From Pseudideonella sakaiensis (GTDB taxonomy: Bacteria > Pseudomonadota > Gammaproteobacteria > Burkholderiales > Burkholderiaceae_C), in contig NZ_BBYR01000013.1 in assembly GCF_001293525.1 (NCBI RefSeq), positions 1 to 64,000 on the forward strand: a stretch of 64,000 nucleotides of DNA. The letters run 5' to 3'. The notes beneath the pieces are model-generated. The model was not told where the DNA came from and searched no databases. It saw only the letters and a list, made by a program, of their open reading frames with translations. Both the position numbers and the translations under genes were made by a program. Below, piece after piece: positions 24,704 through 37,971 of this stretch; the stretch's first letter is position 1, and every line of letters starts with the position of its first letter.

Positions 24704-26193
24704 GCGGCAGCCTCGGCGTCGACGGAGTTGGACTGGTAGGGGACGGTGATGGTCACCGCGGTGCCGCCGCCGGGGTTCTCGGCCACCTTCAGGCTGGCCT
24801 TCGCGCCGTACAGCAGCTGCAGCCGCTCGCGGATATTCGACAGGCCGATGCCGGTGCCGGCGGTGGCGGCCTTGCCGAAGCCGAGGCCGGTGTCGGCCAC
24901 GGTGACCGCGAGCTTGCCGTGCACGATCTCGGCCGCCACGGTCAGCCGGCCGCCCTCGGCCTTGGGCTCCAGGCCGTGCTTGATCGCGTTCTCGACCAGG
25001 CTCTGCAGCATCATCGGCGGGAACTCGGCCGACAGCAGGCCGTCGCTGACGCGGATCTCGGTGGCCAGGCGCTCCTCCATCCGCACCTTCAGGATCTCGA
25101 GGTAGGGACGGATCACCGCCAGCTCGCGGCCGAGGTCGCGCAGGCCGCCGCTGCCGGGGCTCACGTCGCGCATCGACGGCATGCTGGCGCGCAGCAGCGC
25201 GATCAGGTTCTTCTGCATCAGCGAGGCGCGCGCCGGGTCCACCTCGATCAGGTGGTCGATGCTGGCCAGGGTGTTGAACAGGAAGTGCGGCTCCACCTGG
25301 GCCTGCATCGCCGCCATCCGCGCCTCCACCACCTGGCGCTTGAGCGCCTCGCTCTCGGCCGTCTCGGTGGCGCGCGCGGCCTGCGCCTCGGCCTGGATGC
25401 GGCCCTTGTAGACGATCTTCAGCAGCGCCGAGGCCAGCACCCACAGCACGGTGAACTGCATCAGGAAGTCGCCGATGCCGATGCGGGTGGTGCGCGTGGT
25501 GATGCGCGGCTTGCCGCCGCGCTTCAGGTCGGCGATCGCCTGCTCGGCGTCGCGGCGCGCCTCCTCGGCGTCGCGCGCCGCCTGCTCGGCCTCGTCCTTG
25601 GCCTCGCGGATGGCCTGCTCCAGCTCGCGCTGCGCCTCCGCCACGGCCTCGCGGACGACCGCGTTGTCGACGGCGCCGGACGGCAGCCGGATCACGATGC
25701 CCTCCACCGCCGACGCGGCAGAGGCGGCCGCGGCGGCGGCGCCGCTGGCCTTCTCAGCGGCCTGCGACGCGGCGGACGCCGCGTCGGCCGCCGGCTTGGT
25801 GACGATGCGGATGCCGTCCTTGCCGATGCTGATGTCCACGCCGTCACCGCGCCGGGCCGGTGGCGACGGGGGGCTGCCGTCGGCGCCCGGGGGCGCCGGG
25901 GCCTTCGGCGGCTGCGGCAGCACGATCACGCGCGCCGGCGGCTCCTGCACCTGCTCGCGCACCCGCCAGGTCAGCGGCGGCATGTCGTGCAGGATGCCCA
26001 CCACGGCCAGCAGCAGGATCGCCAGCACGAAGAAGCGCCGCCAGCTGATGCCCACCAGCCAGCCGGCATAGGCATGGAAGGCGTGCACCGCGGTGCTCGA
26101 GAAGCGCTGCCAGCGCCCGGGCCAGGGCGACGGCCCGCGGGCCGGGGGCGGCGTCGGCGGGCTCGGCGGCAGGGGCGGGGCGGACGTGACCAT
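24700..26193 (-). CDS. LytS/YpdA-like sensor histidine kinase with periplasmic coiled coil
   Basis: The 497-residue protein has a Pro-rich start, a first membrane helix (about 54-69), a long extracytoplasmic part (70-240), a second helix (about 243-261) and a His_kinase domain with phospho-acceptor His303 in EPHFLFNTLASIDHL. The ATPase part shows NAIKHGLEP, DTGLGFG and GTGIGLSNIRERL. The outer part is odd: an Ala-rich run (135-162) and a highly charged helix (about 176-224) with repeated Glu-Ala and Arg-Asp-Ala that looks like a coiled coil. This is not a known ligand domain. It is the first gene of the signalling operon. A TACAGT hexamer lies 8 bases before the ATG. Confidence 0.9.
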   Translation of the reverse strand: MVTSAPPLPPSPPTPPPARGPSPWPGRWQRFSSTAVHAFHAYAGWLVGISWRRFFVLAILLLAVVGILHDMPPLTWRVREQVQEPPARVIVLPQPPKAPAPPGADGSPPSPPARRGDGVDISIGKDGIRIVTKPAADAASAASQAAEKASGAAAAAASAASAVEGIVIRLPSGAVDNAVVREAVAEAQRELEQAIREAKDEAEQAARDAEEARRDAEQAIADLKRGGKPRITTRTTRIGIGDFLMQFTVLWVLASALLKIVYKGRIQAEAQAARATETAESEALKRQVVEARMAAMQAQVEPHFLFNTLASIDHLIEVDPARASLMQKNLIALLRASMPSMRDVSPGSGGLRDLGRELAVIRPYLEILKVRMEERLATEIRVSDGLLSAEFPPMMLQSLVENAIKHGLEPKAEGGRLTVAAEIVHGKLAVTVADTGLGFGKAATAGTGIGLSNIRERLQLLYGAKASLKVAENPGGGTAVTITVPYQSNSVDAEAAA

Positions 26194-26339
26194 GGGGGCG
26201 GACTGTACGGGCAGCCCCCGGGCGCCGCGAGCGCCGCCGGACGCACCGCGCCGCGGCCGGGACAGGCTGCAGCCGGCGCCGACGGGCCGCGCGGTGACGG
26301 GCGCGCCCTGTGCCTCGCGCCAGGGGCCCCGCGGGCGCG

Positions 26340-27740
26340 TCAGCCGCCGGCCGCCGGCGGCTCCGGCCAGGGCCGCGAGGGTGGGCGCAACTGCTCCCAG
26401 GCGCGCGCCAGCTGCAGCACGCCGAGGTCGTCGTGGCGGGCACCGACGATCTGCAGCCCGATCGGCAGGCCGTCGGCGGTGTAGGCGGCGTTCACGCTGG
26501 CCGCCGGCTGCTCGCTCATGTTGAAGGGCAGCGTGAACGCGATGTGCTCGAAGGGCCGCGCCGGGTCGTCCGTCGGGCAGGGCAGCTCGGCCGCGAAGGC
26601 CGGCACCGGCGCGGTCGGCGAGAGCACCGCGTCGTAGGGCGCGCAGGCGGCCACCGCGGCCTCGCGCAGCGCACCCATCTGGCTGTAGCCGCGGAACACC
26701 TGCTCGCCGCTCAGCCCGGCGGCGCCGCGCGCCCAGTCGACGATGAAGGGCAGCACCCGGCCGCGCGTGGCCTCGTCGAGGGCGGCCAGGTCGAGCCACG
26801 CGCGCATGCGCCAGAAGGCGTCCATGCCGGCGGCCATCGCCGGCGTGACGAAGGGCGGCACCTCCTCGACGACCGCGCCCTGCGCCTCGAAGGCACGGGC
26901 GGCCGCCTGCACCGCCGCGCGCACCGCCGGCAGCACCGGCAGGCCGACCCCGGCGTCCAGCCACAGGCCCAGCCGCAGGCCACGCAGCGGGCGCTCCAGG
27001 CGCTGCCAGTCGATCGGCTGGTAGGGCAGGCTCATGGTGTCGCGCCGGTCCGGGCGGCTCAGCGGGCCCATCATCAGCGCGGCATCGGCCACCGTGCGCG
27101 TCATCGGCCCGGCGACGCGGCCCGCGTACGGCGGGTGGATCGGGATGCGGCCGAGGCTGGGCTTGAGCGCGACGATGCCGCACCAGCCGGCCGGCAGGCG
27201 CACCGATCCGCCGATGTCGGTGCCCAGGTGCAGCGGGCCGTAGCCGGCGGCCACGCCGGCCCCGGCGCCGGCGCTGCTGCCGCCGGGGTTCTTCGACAGG
27301 TCCCAGGGGTTGCGCGTCAGCCGGTGGAAGCTCGACAGGCCGGAGGACAGCATGCCGTAGTCGGGCATCGTGGTCTTGCCGAGGATCACCGCGCCGGCCT
27401 CGCGCAGCCGCGCGGCCGGCGGTGCGTCCTGCGCGGCCGGCACCAGGCGGGTGGCGGCCGTGCCCAGCGGCACCGGCACGCCGGCGGTGGCGATGTTCTC
27501 CTTCACCATCGTCGGCACGCCGTCCAGCGGGCCGCAGGGGGCGCCGGCCTGCCAGCGCGCCTCGGATGCCGCCGCCTGGGCCAGCGCGCCGTCGGCATCG
27601 AGCGCATAGGTGGCGGCGAGCACCGGCTCCCAGGCGGCGATGCGCGCCAGCACGGCGCGCGTCACCTCGACCGGGGACAGGCGGCGGGCGCGGTAGGCGT
27701 CGATCAGTTCGACGGCGCTCAGGTCGTGCAGGGCGGTCAC
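26340..27740 (-). CDS. Amidase signature family protein
   Basis: The 466-residue protein has the amidase signature with its Ser-cisSer-Lys triad: Lys in PTMVKENIA, the first Ser in PGGSSAGAGAGVAAG, and the nucleophile region GTDIGGSVRLPAGWCG. GPLDGVP near residue 70 and the C-terminal GLPIGLQIVG block are also conserved. It should hydrolyse a carboxylic amide; closest by pattern are broad-range amidases rather than GatA, since no gatB or gatC is near. The gene lies between the signalling operon and metH, 36 bases from the metH stop codon side, and has a GAGGAG ribosome site. Confidence 0.92.
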   Translation of the reverse strand: MTALHDLSAVELIDAYRARRLSPVEVTRAVLARIAAWEPVLAATYALDADGALAQAAASEARWQAGAPCGPLDGVPTMVKENIATAGVPVPLGTAATRLVPAAQDAPPAARLREAGAVILGKTTMPDYGMLSSGLSSFHRLTRNPWDLSKNPGGSSAGAGAGVAAGYGPLHLGTDIGGSVRLPAGWCGIVALKPSLGRIPIHPPYAGRVAGPMTRTVADAALMMGPLSRPDRRDTMSLPYQPIDWQRLERPLRGLRLGLWLDAGVGLPVLPAVRAAVQAAARAFEAQGAVVEEVPPFVTPAMAAGMDAFWRMRAWLDLAALDEATRGRVLPFIVDWARGAAGLSGEQVFRGYSQMGALREAAVAACAPYDAVLSPTAPVPAFAAELPCPTDDPARPFEHIAFTLPFNMSEQPAASVNAAYTADGLPIGLQIVGARHDDLGVLQLARAWEQLRPPSRPWPEPPAAGG

Positions 27741-27776
27741 GGGCTCTCCTCGGGGGTGGCGGCGCCGCCGGGGCGC

Positions 27777-30527
<2,751 letters not shown>

Positions 30528-30545
30528 GGCGCGGACAGTCGAAAG

Positions 30546-30670
30546 GCGGCCGCGCCACTCACCGCGGCCGCTGGGGTCGGGTGAGCGCTGTTGGATGGAC
30601 GACCCGAGCCTGGCGGTTCGCGGCGGGACGGGGTGCGTCCTGCCGGGGCCGTCGCAACGCTCCTCGGGTG
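30546..30670 (-). ncRNA. SAH riboswitch upstream of metH C-part
   Basis: On the minus strand the conserved 5' block CCCGAGGAGCGTTGCGACGG (30668-30649) and the 3' block CCAGGCTCGGG (30613-30603) close stem P1 (CCCGAG with CTCGGG). This is the consensus of the S-adenosylhomocysteine riboswitch, known upstream of ahcY and metH in proteobacteria. Downstream is GCGCTCACCC (30588-30579), then a 9-bp hairpin GCGGCCGCG/CGCGGCCGC (30571-30546) with GGTGAG at its loop edge that can pair with CTCACC. This could be the switching element; that is inference. SAH build-up should raise MetH production. Confidence 0.9.
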
Positions 30671-30676
30671 GAAAGG

Positions 30677-30682
30677 ATTGTA
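30677..30682 (-). promoter_or_regulatory. -10 box of the riboswitch-metH transcript
   Basis: TACAAT on the minus strand matches the sigma-70 -10 consensus at 5 of 6 positions. It lies 8 bases before the first riboswitch stem, so the transcript would begin almost exactly at the aptamer, as is usual. The -35 region (TCGCTT at 17 bases) is weak. Confidence 0.55.
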
Positions 30683-30746
30683 GGCCCCCGTGCCGTGTGA
30701 AGCGATGCGTTCCCGGGCCCGGCCCGGCGCCCGGGCGGGCTGAGCG

Positions 30747-32081
30747 GTGCAACTGGTGCCGCTGCCGCCGTCGGCGCTGCGCGTGGGCGCCGCCGTGCCC
30801 TGCGCGCTGCGCGACGCCCAGGGCCTGCTGCTGCTCGCCGCCGGCAGCCTGGTCGAGTCCGAGGCGATGCGCCAGCAGCTGCTGGCGCGCGGCGTGCACA
30901 TCCTCTACGCCGACTCCGAGCGCTTCCAGCGCGCGCTGGCCGGGCGGCTGACGACGATGCTGCACCAGAACGTCTCGCTCGGGCGCATGGCGCGGGTCGA
31001 GGTCGACCTGCCCGCGTCCGCGCCTGCCACGCCGCTGACCGCGGCGGCGGCTGCGGCCGGGGCGGCAGCCGCGGGTCCCGCGGGCCCCGCCGCCATCGCT
31101 CCGCCGCCGCCCGCCACCGCCGCCGCACCGGCGCCCTGGCGCCGGCCGGCCGACCCGGTCGCGGCCTGGCAGGCGCTGGCGCTGCGCGCCGCCCCGCTGC
31201 TGCGCGAGCCGGCCGCGGGCGGCGACTACCCCGAGCGCCTGCGCCGGCTGGACCTGGACGCGCTGGACCTGCTGCAGTCCGACGTCGACCTCTCGCTGCT
31301 GGTGCTGGCCCAGCTGGCCGGCAGCGAGGCGGCCTACAGCGTGCTGCATGCGCTGTGGGTGGCGGCGATCGTCGAGCTGGCGGCGCGCGAGCTGCCGGAC
31401 TGGCCGGCCGACTGGCGCCCGCCGCTGCGCTGCGCCGCGCTGACGATGAACCTCGCGATGACAACGCTGCAGGACCAGCTCAGCCAGCAGACCGGCGGCC
31501 TGCTGCCGCGCCAGCGCCTGCTGGTGCAGCAACACCCCCAGGCCGGCGCCGATCAGCTGCGCGCGCTCGGGGTCGACGATGCGCTGTGGCTGGCCGCGGT
31601 GGCCAGCCACCACGTGCAGGCGGCCGGGCCGCTGGCCGGGCGGCCGGAGGGCGAGCGCCTGGGCCGGCTGATCCAGCGTGCGGACGTCTACACGGCGCGG
31701 CTGAGCCCGCGCAAGGGCCGGCCGGCGCAATCGGCCACCGCCGCGGCGCGGGCGGCCTACCTCGGCGAGGACGGGGCGGCCGACGAGGCCGGCGCCGCGG
31801 TCGTCAAGGCCATGGGGCTGTACCCGCCCGGCTGCGCGGTGCAGCTGGCCAGCGGCGAGCTGGCGCTGGTGCTGCGGCGCGGCCCGCGGGCAGACGCGCC
31901 GCGGGTGGCCAGCCTGGTCGGCCGCAGCGGCAACCCGCTCGGCGACCCGGTGGTGCGCGACACGCGGGTGCGCGGGCAGGAGGTCAAGGCCGCGATCCCG
32001 GCGAAGGACCTGCGGGTGCGCATGGCGCTGCAGCGGCTGGTCGCAGCTGCCGGCGCGCCGGGGGAGCCGGGACGGGGGTGA
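30747..32081 (+). CDS. HD-GYP-like protein with degenerate active site
   Basis: The 444-residue protein starts with GTG at 30747. Its N-terminal ~95 residues resemble the domain that often precedes HD-GYP phosphodiesterases ([23 protein letters not shown]). A Pro/Ala linker follows, then an HD-GYP-like domain (about 150-355) recognisable by [31 protein letters not shown] and [18 protein letters not shown]. The HD pair itself is not apparent (the position reads HALWVAA) and the GYP motif reads AGP. Loss of these metal ligands suggests it binds but does not cut c-di-GMP, or has another role. It sits on the opposite strand between the two metH genes. Confidence 0.78.
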   Translation: MQLVPLPPSALRVGAAVPCALRDAQGLLLLAAGSLVESEAMRQQLLARGVHILYADSERFQRALAGRLTTMLHQNVSLGRMARVEVDLPASAPATPLTAAAAAAGAAAAGPAGPAAIAPPPPATAAAPAPWRRPADPVAAWQALALRAAPLLREPAAGGDYPERLRRLDLDALDLLQSDVDLSLLVLAQLAGSEAAYSVLHALWVAAIVELAARELPDWPADWRPPLRCAALTMNLAMTTLQDQLSQQTGGLLPRQRLLVQQHPQAGADQLRALGVDDALWLAAVASHHVQAAGPLAGRPEGERLGRLIQRADVYTARLSPRKGRPAQSATAAARAAYLGEDGAADEAGAAVVKAMGLYPPGCAVQLASGELALVLRRGPRADAPRVASLVGRSGNPLGDPVVRDTRVRGQEVKAAIPAKDLRVRMALQRLVAAAGAPGEPGRG

Positions 32082-32166
32082 CCGGGCGAGCGGGCGCCGG
32101 GCCTTCGGTCTGCCGCCACGGGCTGCGAACCGCGACAGGCCGCGGCGCCGGTGGCCCCGGACGCGC

Positions 32167-33219
<1,053 letters not shown>

Positions 33220-33292
33220 GCCGGCATTCTGGCAGAGCGGGGCGCGGCCCTGGCGGCGGCGCGGTCGCCGCGCACCCGTGCGGGCCGGCCGC

Positions 33293-35407
33293 TCAGTGCA
33301 GCTCGGCCATCCGGGTGTCGCCGTACAGCGACTCGCGGAAGTCCATGTCCTTCGGCCCGATGTCGTTCATCGCCCACAGCGACAGCGTGCGCGCGGACAT
33401 GGGCTTCGCGAACAGGTAGCCCTGCAGCTCGTCGCAGCCGAGCGCGCGCAGGATCGCGTACTGCTGCTCGGTCTCGACGCCCTCGGCGACGACCTTCAGC
33501 TGCAGCGCCTGCGCCAGCTTGATCACGGCATCGACGACGCGCTCGGCGTCCTCGTTGATGCCCAGGTCCTGCACGAAGCTGCGGTCGATCTTCAGCTCCT
33601 CGGCGGGCAGCTTGCGCAGGTAGGACAGGCTGGAGTAGCCGGTGCCGAAGTCGTCGATCGAGATGTGCACGCCGACCTGGGCAAGCCGGTCGAAGACCTT
33701 CATGGTCTCGACCGCGTCCTCCATCGCCACCGATTCGGTGATCTCGCAGGTCAGCAGCTTCGGGTTGATGTTGTAGCGCTGCAGCGCCTCGCCGATGCGC
33801 TCGGCCAGGTCGGCCTGGCGCAGCTGGTAGACGGACAGGTTGACCGCGACCCGCATCCGCAGCCCCTCGTCGCGCCAGGCGCGCGCCTGGCGGCAGGCCT
33901 CGTCGATCACCCAGTTGCCCAGCGGGTTGATCAGGCCGAAGCGCTCGGCGATCGGGATGAAGACGGCCGGGCTGATCATGCCGCGCGTCGGGTGGTGCCA
34001 GCGCATCAGCGCCTCGGCGCCGGTGATCTCGCCGCTCGGCGCGTGCACCTTCGGCTGGTAGTAGAGCTCCAGCTCGCGGTTGGCGAGCGCGCGCCGCAGA
34101 TCGTTCAGCAGGTCGACCTGCTCGCGCGCGCCGGTGCTCATGCGCGGCTCGTAGAAGCAGTAGGTCGAGCCGCCCGCGCCCTTGGCGGCGTTCATCGCGG
34201 CGTCGGCATTGGCGAGCAGCTTGGCGGCGCCGCCGTCGTCGGGGTACATCGCCACGCCCATCGACGCCGTCAGCACCACCTCGCGGGTGTCGCGGCTCTC
34301 GATCTGGAAGGGCTGGTTCAGCAGCTCGAGCAGGGCCGCCGCGCGCTGGGCGACATCGCCGCGGCTCGGGTTGTCGACCACCAGCAGCAGGAACTCGTCC
34401 GCGCTCAGCCGCACCGGCAGGTCGCCCGGCCCGGCCACGCTGCCGAGCCGCGCCGCGACGGCACGCAGGATGCTGTCGCCGACCGGGTGGCCATAGGAAT
34501 CGTTGATGGGCTTGAAGCCGTCGATGTCGATGTACAGCAGCGCGAGCCGCGTCTGCGCCACGTCCGCGAGGCGGCTGACCTCGTCCAGCCGCAGCTCGAA
34601 GGCGGCCCGGTTCGCGAGGCGGGTCAGTGGGTCGCGCTGCGACTGGTGGCGCAGCTCGGTCTTGGCCTGCGACAGCGACTCGCGGGTGTGCTCCTCCAGC
34701 CGCGACGAGACCAGCATCGCCAGCACGAACATCAGGGTGCCGACCGAGGCCAGCGAGACGATCGCCGACGACGGCAGCACGTCGCGGTAGGCCGAGCCGA
34801 CCTGGCCCGTCAGCCCCGCGGCATTCATCACGCCCTCCTGGCTGACCAGCACCGCGATGCCCATCGACAGCGCCGAGACCATGTTCCAGGGCACGCGGGA
34901 GTCCGGCTGGTTGCGCCCGTAGAACCACAGGCCCAGGCCGAAGGTGGAGCCGCCGATGCCGGCCAGCAGCGCCTGCAGCAGGCCGGGACCGTCCCAGCTG
35001 AAGCCCGGCTGCAGCCCCATCGACAGCATCGCGACGAGCTGCGTGGCCACCAGCCCGAGGCCGACGCCGCCGGCGGCGCCGAGCACGCCCGTCAGCGTGA
35101 TGTCGTGCTGGCCGACCGTGCGGAAGCCCGCCATGCCGACGCCGACGGCGGCCAGCCACGCGGAGAACACGCCCACCGGGTGGTAGCCCACCGGGTAGGG
35201 CAGCGATTCGAAGGACATGCTCAGCACGTGCACCGACCAGACGCCGGTGCCCCAGGCGAGGCCGGAGCCGAGCAGCCACTGGCGCCCTTCCGCCAGCTCC
35301 GCCGAGCGCATGCGCTTGCCCAGGTCGAGCGCGACGTAGGCCGACAGGCTCGCGATCAGCCCCGTCAGCAGCAGCCACGGGGCCAGTGAAGTCAGGGTGG
35401 GCGCCAT
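33293..35407 (-). CDS. MHYT-GGDEF-EAL protein, probable c-di-GMP phosphodiesterase
   Basis: The 704-residue protein begins with about seven membrane helices (1-235) of the MHYT type; SVHVLSM stands for the first MHYT motif. The GGDEF domain (about 270-430) is degenerate: the motif reads SADEF. The EAL domain (about 445-690) is intact by motif, with [43 protein letters not shown] and AEGVET. So it likely degrades c-di-GMP, with the GGDEF part perhaps binding GTP. MHYT domains are proposed to sense oxygen, CO or NO through copper. A sigma-28 type -10 box lies 7 bases before the ATG. Confidence 0.93.
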   Translation of the reverse strand: MAPTLTSLAPWLLLTGLIASLSAYVALDLGKRMRSAELAEGRQWLLGSGLAWGTGVWSVHVLSMSFESLPYPVGYHPVGVFSAWLAAVGVGMAGFRTVGQHDITLTGVLGAAGGVGLGLVATQLVAMLSMGLQPGFSWDGPGLLQALLAGIGGSTFGLGLWFYGRNQPDSRVPWNMVSALSMGIAVLVSQEGVMNAAGLTGQVGSAYRDVLPSSAIVSLASVGTLMFVLAMLVSSRLEEHTRESLSQAKTELRHQSQRDPLTRLANRAAFELRLDEVSRLADVAQTRLALLYIDIDGFKPINDSYGHPVGDSILRAVAARLGSVAGPGDLPVRLSADEFLLLVVDNPSRGDVAQRAAALLELLNQPFQIESRDTREVVLTASMGVAMYPDDGGAAKLLANADAAMNAAKGAGGSTYCFYEPRMSTGAREQVDLLNDLRRALANRELELYYQPKVHAPSGEITGAEALMRWHHPTRGMISPAVFIPIAERFGLINPLGNWVIDEACRQARAWRDEGLRMRVAVNLSVYQLRQADLAERIGEALQRYNINPKLLTCEITESVAMEDAVETMKVFDRLAQVGVHISIDDFGTGYSSLSYLRKLPAEELKIDRSFVQDLGINEDAERVVDAVIKLAQALQLKVVAEGVETEQQYAILRALGCDELQGYLFAKPMSARTLSLWAMNDIGPKDMDFRESLYGDTRMAELH

Positions 35408-35414
35408 CTCGGGC

Positions 35415-35442
35415 TTATCGGCAGCGGCTACGGCACGCTTGA
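35415..35442 (-). promoter_or_regulatory. Sigma-28 (FliA) type promoter of the MHYT-GGDEF-EAL gene
   Basis: On the minus strand TCAAG (35442-35438) precedes GCCGATAA (35422-35415). Counting from TCAA, the spacer is 16 bases, one more than the consensus TAAA-N15-GCCGATAA. The -10 is a perfect match. The start would fall at or next to the ATG (35407), so the message would have almost no leader. It is the second such promoter on a c-di-GMP gene in this window. Confidence 0.65.
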
Positions 35443-35500
35443 GCGGAGGACTGCGTGACGGACTGCACGAAATGCACCCGGAAGCCGGTGCGATTCGCCC

Positions 35501-37819
35501 TCAGCCCGCCTTCACGAAGCCGACGGCGCGCTGGCGGCGCACCTCCGGCTTCACGCGGTGCTCGGACTCCAGCTGGGACAGGAACTCGTCCGGCGTGAAG
35601 TCCTCCCCCAGCAGCTCGACCTGGCGGCGCACCGCCGCGAAGTCGCCGGCGGCGAGCAGGTCCAGCCGCGACAGCCGCGCGCGCTGCTCCGCGTCCAGCG
35701 CCGCCGCGTCACCACCGAGCGCCTCGGCGACGAACATCCGCTCGCGCTGCGCCGCCGACAGCGGCAGGAAGCGGATCTTGAAGGTGAAGCGGCGCAGCGC
35801 GGCCTCGTCCAGGTCCTCGAACAGGTTGGTCGTGCAGATGAAGATGCCGGCGTAGCGCTCCATGCCCTGCAGCATCTCGTTGACCTCGCTGACCTCGTAG
35901 CTGCGCTCGGCCAGGCGGCGGCTGCGCAGGAAGCTGTCGGCCTCGTCGAGCAGCAGCACCGCCTGCTCGGCCTCGGCGTCCGCGAACATGCGCGCCATGT
36001 TCTGCTCGGTCTCGCCGACGTACTTGCTGACCAGGTCGCTGGCCTGGCGCACCATCAGGGGGCGCTGCAGGGCCTGCGCGAGGTGCTCGGCGAGCGCGGT
36101 CTTGCCGGTGCCCGGCGGGCCGTGGAAACACAGGCTGCCGTGGCTGCGCCGCTTCAGCGCCTCGATCACCTTCGGGATCGGGAAGCGGGATTCGGCATTC
36201 ACGAGGCCGAGGTCGTAGGTGGTCACGACGCGCCGCACCGCCGGCGTGGCGCTGGTGCCGAGGGCCCGGTCGGCGTGGCCGAGCTGGCGCTCGATCAGCG
36301 CCTCGGCCCGTGCCGGCCCGTTCTCCCCGTCCGCCGCCAGGCGCGCGAAGCGCACCGCCGTGCGCACCTGGGCCGGCGTCAGCCCCCGCCGCTCTGCGAG
36401 CTTGGCAGCGAAGCCGGCGCTCACCTCGATGTCGCCGAGCGCGCGCCGGACCAGGGTCTCGCGGGCGCCGGGCGGCGGGCTCTTCAGCTCCAGGTGGTAC
36501 TGGAAGCGGCGCCGGAAGGCCGGGTCGATCTGCTCGATGCGGTTGGTGGCCCAGATCACCGGCACCGGGTTGGTCTCGAGGATCTGGTTCACCCAGGCCT
36601 TGCCGCTGACGCTGCCGCTGGGCGTGCCGTCGCCGCTGCTGTCCAGCCGCGCCATGATCTGCGCGGTGTCGGTGGAGATCGGCGGGAACACGTCCTCCAC
36701 CTCGTCGAACAGCAGCGCCACCTCGGCGCTGCCCTTCAGGAAGACCTGGCTGATCTGCAGCGAGCGGTAGCGGTCCCGGCCGGACAGCGAGTTGCCGTCG
36801 CGGTCGGCGTACTCCACCTCGTAGAGCGCGAGCCCGGCGGCCTGCGCGGCCACCTTCGCGAGCTCCGTCTTGCCGGTGCCCGGCGGCCCGTAGAGCAGCA
36901 CGTTGACCCCGGCCGCCTTGCGCGCCACGGCGTTGCGCAGCAGCGCCGTCAGCACGGCCAGGTCCTCGGCGACGTAGTGGAAATCGCCGGGCTGCAGCTC
37001 GCTGCGGGTGGCCGGGCGGGTGAAGACGGCCATCAGGTCAGAGGGGCCGGCGTAGTCGCGCATCAGCACCGGCGGCAGCTGCTCGCTGACCTTCATCAGA
37101 TCGGCCAGGTCCGTGATGTTGTGCTCGGAGATCAGGTTCTCGACCATGCCGATGCGCTCGAGCCGCGAGCCGGCGCGCAGCGCCTCGGCCACCTCGGCCT
37201 CGTTGACGCCGGCCACCTCGGCGATCGCCGCATAGGCCTCCTGGGCGTTGCTGACCTTGAACTCCACCAGCAGGCCGCGCAGGTCGCGCTGGTAGCGCGC
37301 CAGGGTGCCGTAGAGCAGCAGCGCCCGCTCGGCCGGGTTCAGCTGCAGCAGCCCGGCGAGTGCGTCGATGTTCTTCTCGACGCGGGTCGATTCCTTCTTC
37401 AGGCTGCGGTCCAGCCATTGGGCGGTCGCGCCGAGCACGGCCAGCAGGTCCTTCGGCGCGTCCTTGATGTACTCGTCGATGTAGAAGAAGAGCGTGCCTT
37501 CCTCGTAGGGCCCGCGCCACGCACCGTGGCGCTCCATGAAGGCGTCGGGCGACAGCGCGTCGTGGCCGCGCCAGGCCTCGTTGGCCCGGCAGCGCCCGCC
37601 GAGGAAGTCGCGCAGCCGCTGCAGCACCGTGGGCGGCCAGACGAGGTGGCGGCCGGTCAGCGACAGCAGGCTGTTCCAGTCCCGCCGCAGGTTGAAGCGG
37701 CCGGGCTGCCGCAGCGTCAGCGACAGCACGAAGTGCGAGCACATGCGGTCGAGCACCGGGGCTTCCCTCAGCCCCGGGGACAGGATCATGCGGCCTTCGT
37801 CGGTCGATTCGACGACCAT
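35501..37819 (-). CDS. Tandem AAA+ ATPase (two AAA domains)
   Basis: The 772-residue protein has an unrecognised helical N-terminal part (about 1-270), then two AAA modules. AAA1: Walker A GPPGTGKT (311-318), Walker B LLFDEVED (369-376), arginine-finger region PAFRRRFQ. AAA2: Walker A GPPGTGKT (567-574), Walker B VLLLDEADSF (about 615), sensor CTTNLFEDLDEAALRRFTF. Both sites look active. The double-ring layout is like Cdc48/VAT-type unfoldases, but the N-domain is different. No protease or substrate gene is adjacent apart from the DUF3567 gene upstream. Start ATG 37819 was chosen; 37789 is an alternative. Confidence 0.88.
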   Translation of the reverse strand: MVVESTDEGRMILSPGLREAPVLDRMCSHFVLSLTLRQPGRFNLRRDWNSLLSLTGRHLVWPPTVLQRLRDFLGGRCRANEAWRGHDALSPDAFMERHGAWRGPYEEGTLFFYIDEYIKDAPKDLLAVLGATAQWLDRSLKKESTRVEKNIDALAGLLQLNPAERALLLYGTLARYQRDLRGLLVEFKVSNAQEAYAAIAEVAGVNEAEVAEALRAGSRLERIGMVENLISEHNITDLADLMKVSEQLPPVLMRDYAGPSDLMAVFTRPATRSELQPGDFHYVAEDLAVLTALLRNAVARKAAGVNVLLYGPPGTGKTELAKVAAQAAGLALYEVEYADRDGNSLSGRDRYRSLQISQVFLKGSAEVALLFDEVEDVFPPISTDTAQIMARLDSSGDGTPSGSVSGKAWVNQILETNPVPVIWATNRIEQIDPAFRRRFQYHLELKSPPPGARETLVRRALGDIEVSAGFAAKLAERRGLTPAQVRTAVRFARLAADGENGPARAEALIERQLGHADRALGTSATPAVRRVVTTYDLGLVNAESRFPIPKVIEALKRRSHGSLCFHGPPGTGKTALAEHLAQALQRPLMVRQASDLVSKYVGETEQNMARMFADAEAEQAVLLLDEADSFLRSRRLAERSYEVSEVNEMLQGMERYAGIFICTTNLFEDLDEAALRRFTFKIRFLPLSAAQRERMFVAEALGGDAAALDAEQRARLSRLDLLAAGDFAAVRRQVELLGEDFTPDEFLSQLESEHRVKPEVRRQRAVGFVKAG

Positions 37820-37971
37820 GGCTCCTCCAGCGGCGGTGGCGCGGATGTCGACGGGCAAGCTCGGCCCGCCGGAGCATCTTGTCGCAGCGGCGCCGCCGAG
37901 GCAAGCCCGGACGCGGCCCGACCCTTCCGGTGGCGCGTGGTCGCGCCGCGGGCCCGGGCCTCCGCCGGCGC

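Noticed and set aside
30747-32081. Active HD-GYP phosphodiesterase
   Set aside because: The HD pair is not found at its place and GYP reads AGP, so catalytic activity is not supported.
33220-33292. A second SAH riboswitch ahead of the metH N-part
   Set aside because: The 73-base gap lacks both the GAGGAGCG block and the AGGCTCGG block.
33293-35407. Dual cyclase/phosphodiesterase activity of the MHYT protein
   Set aside because: The GGDEF motif reads SADEF, so only the phosphodiesterase part looks active.
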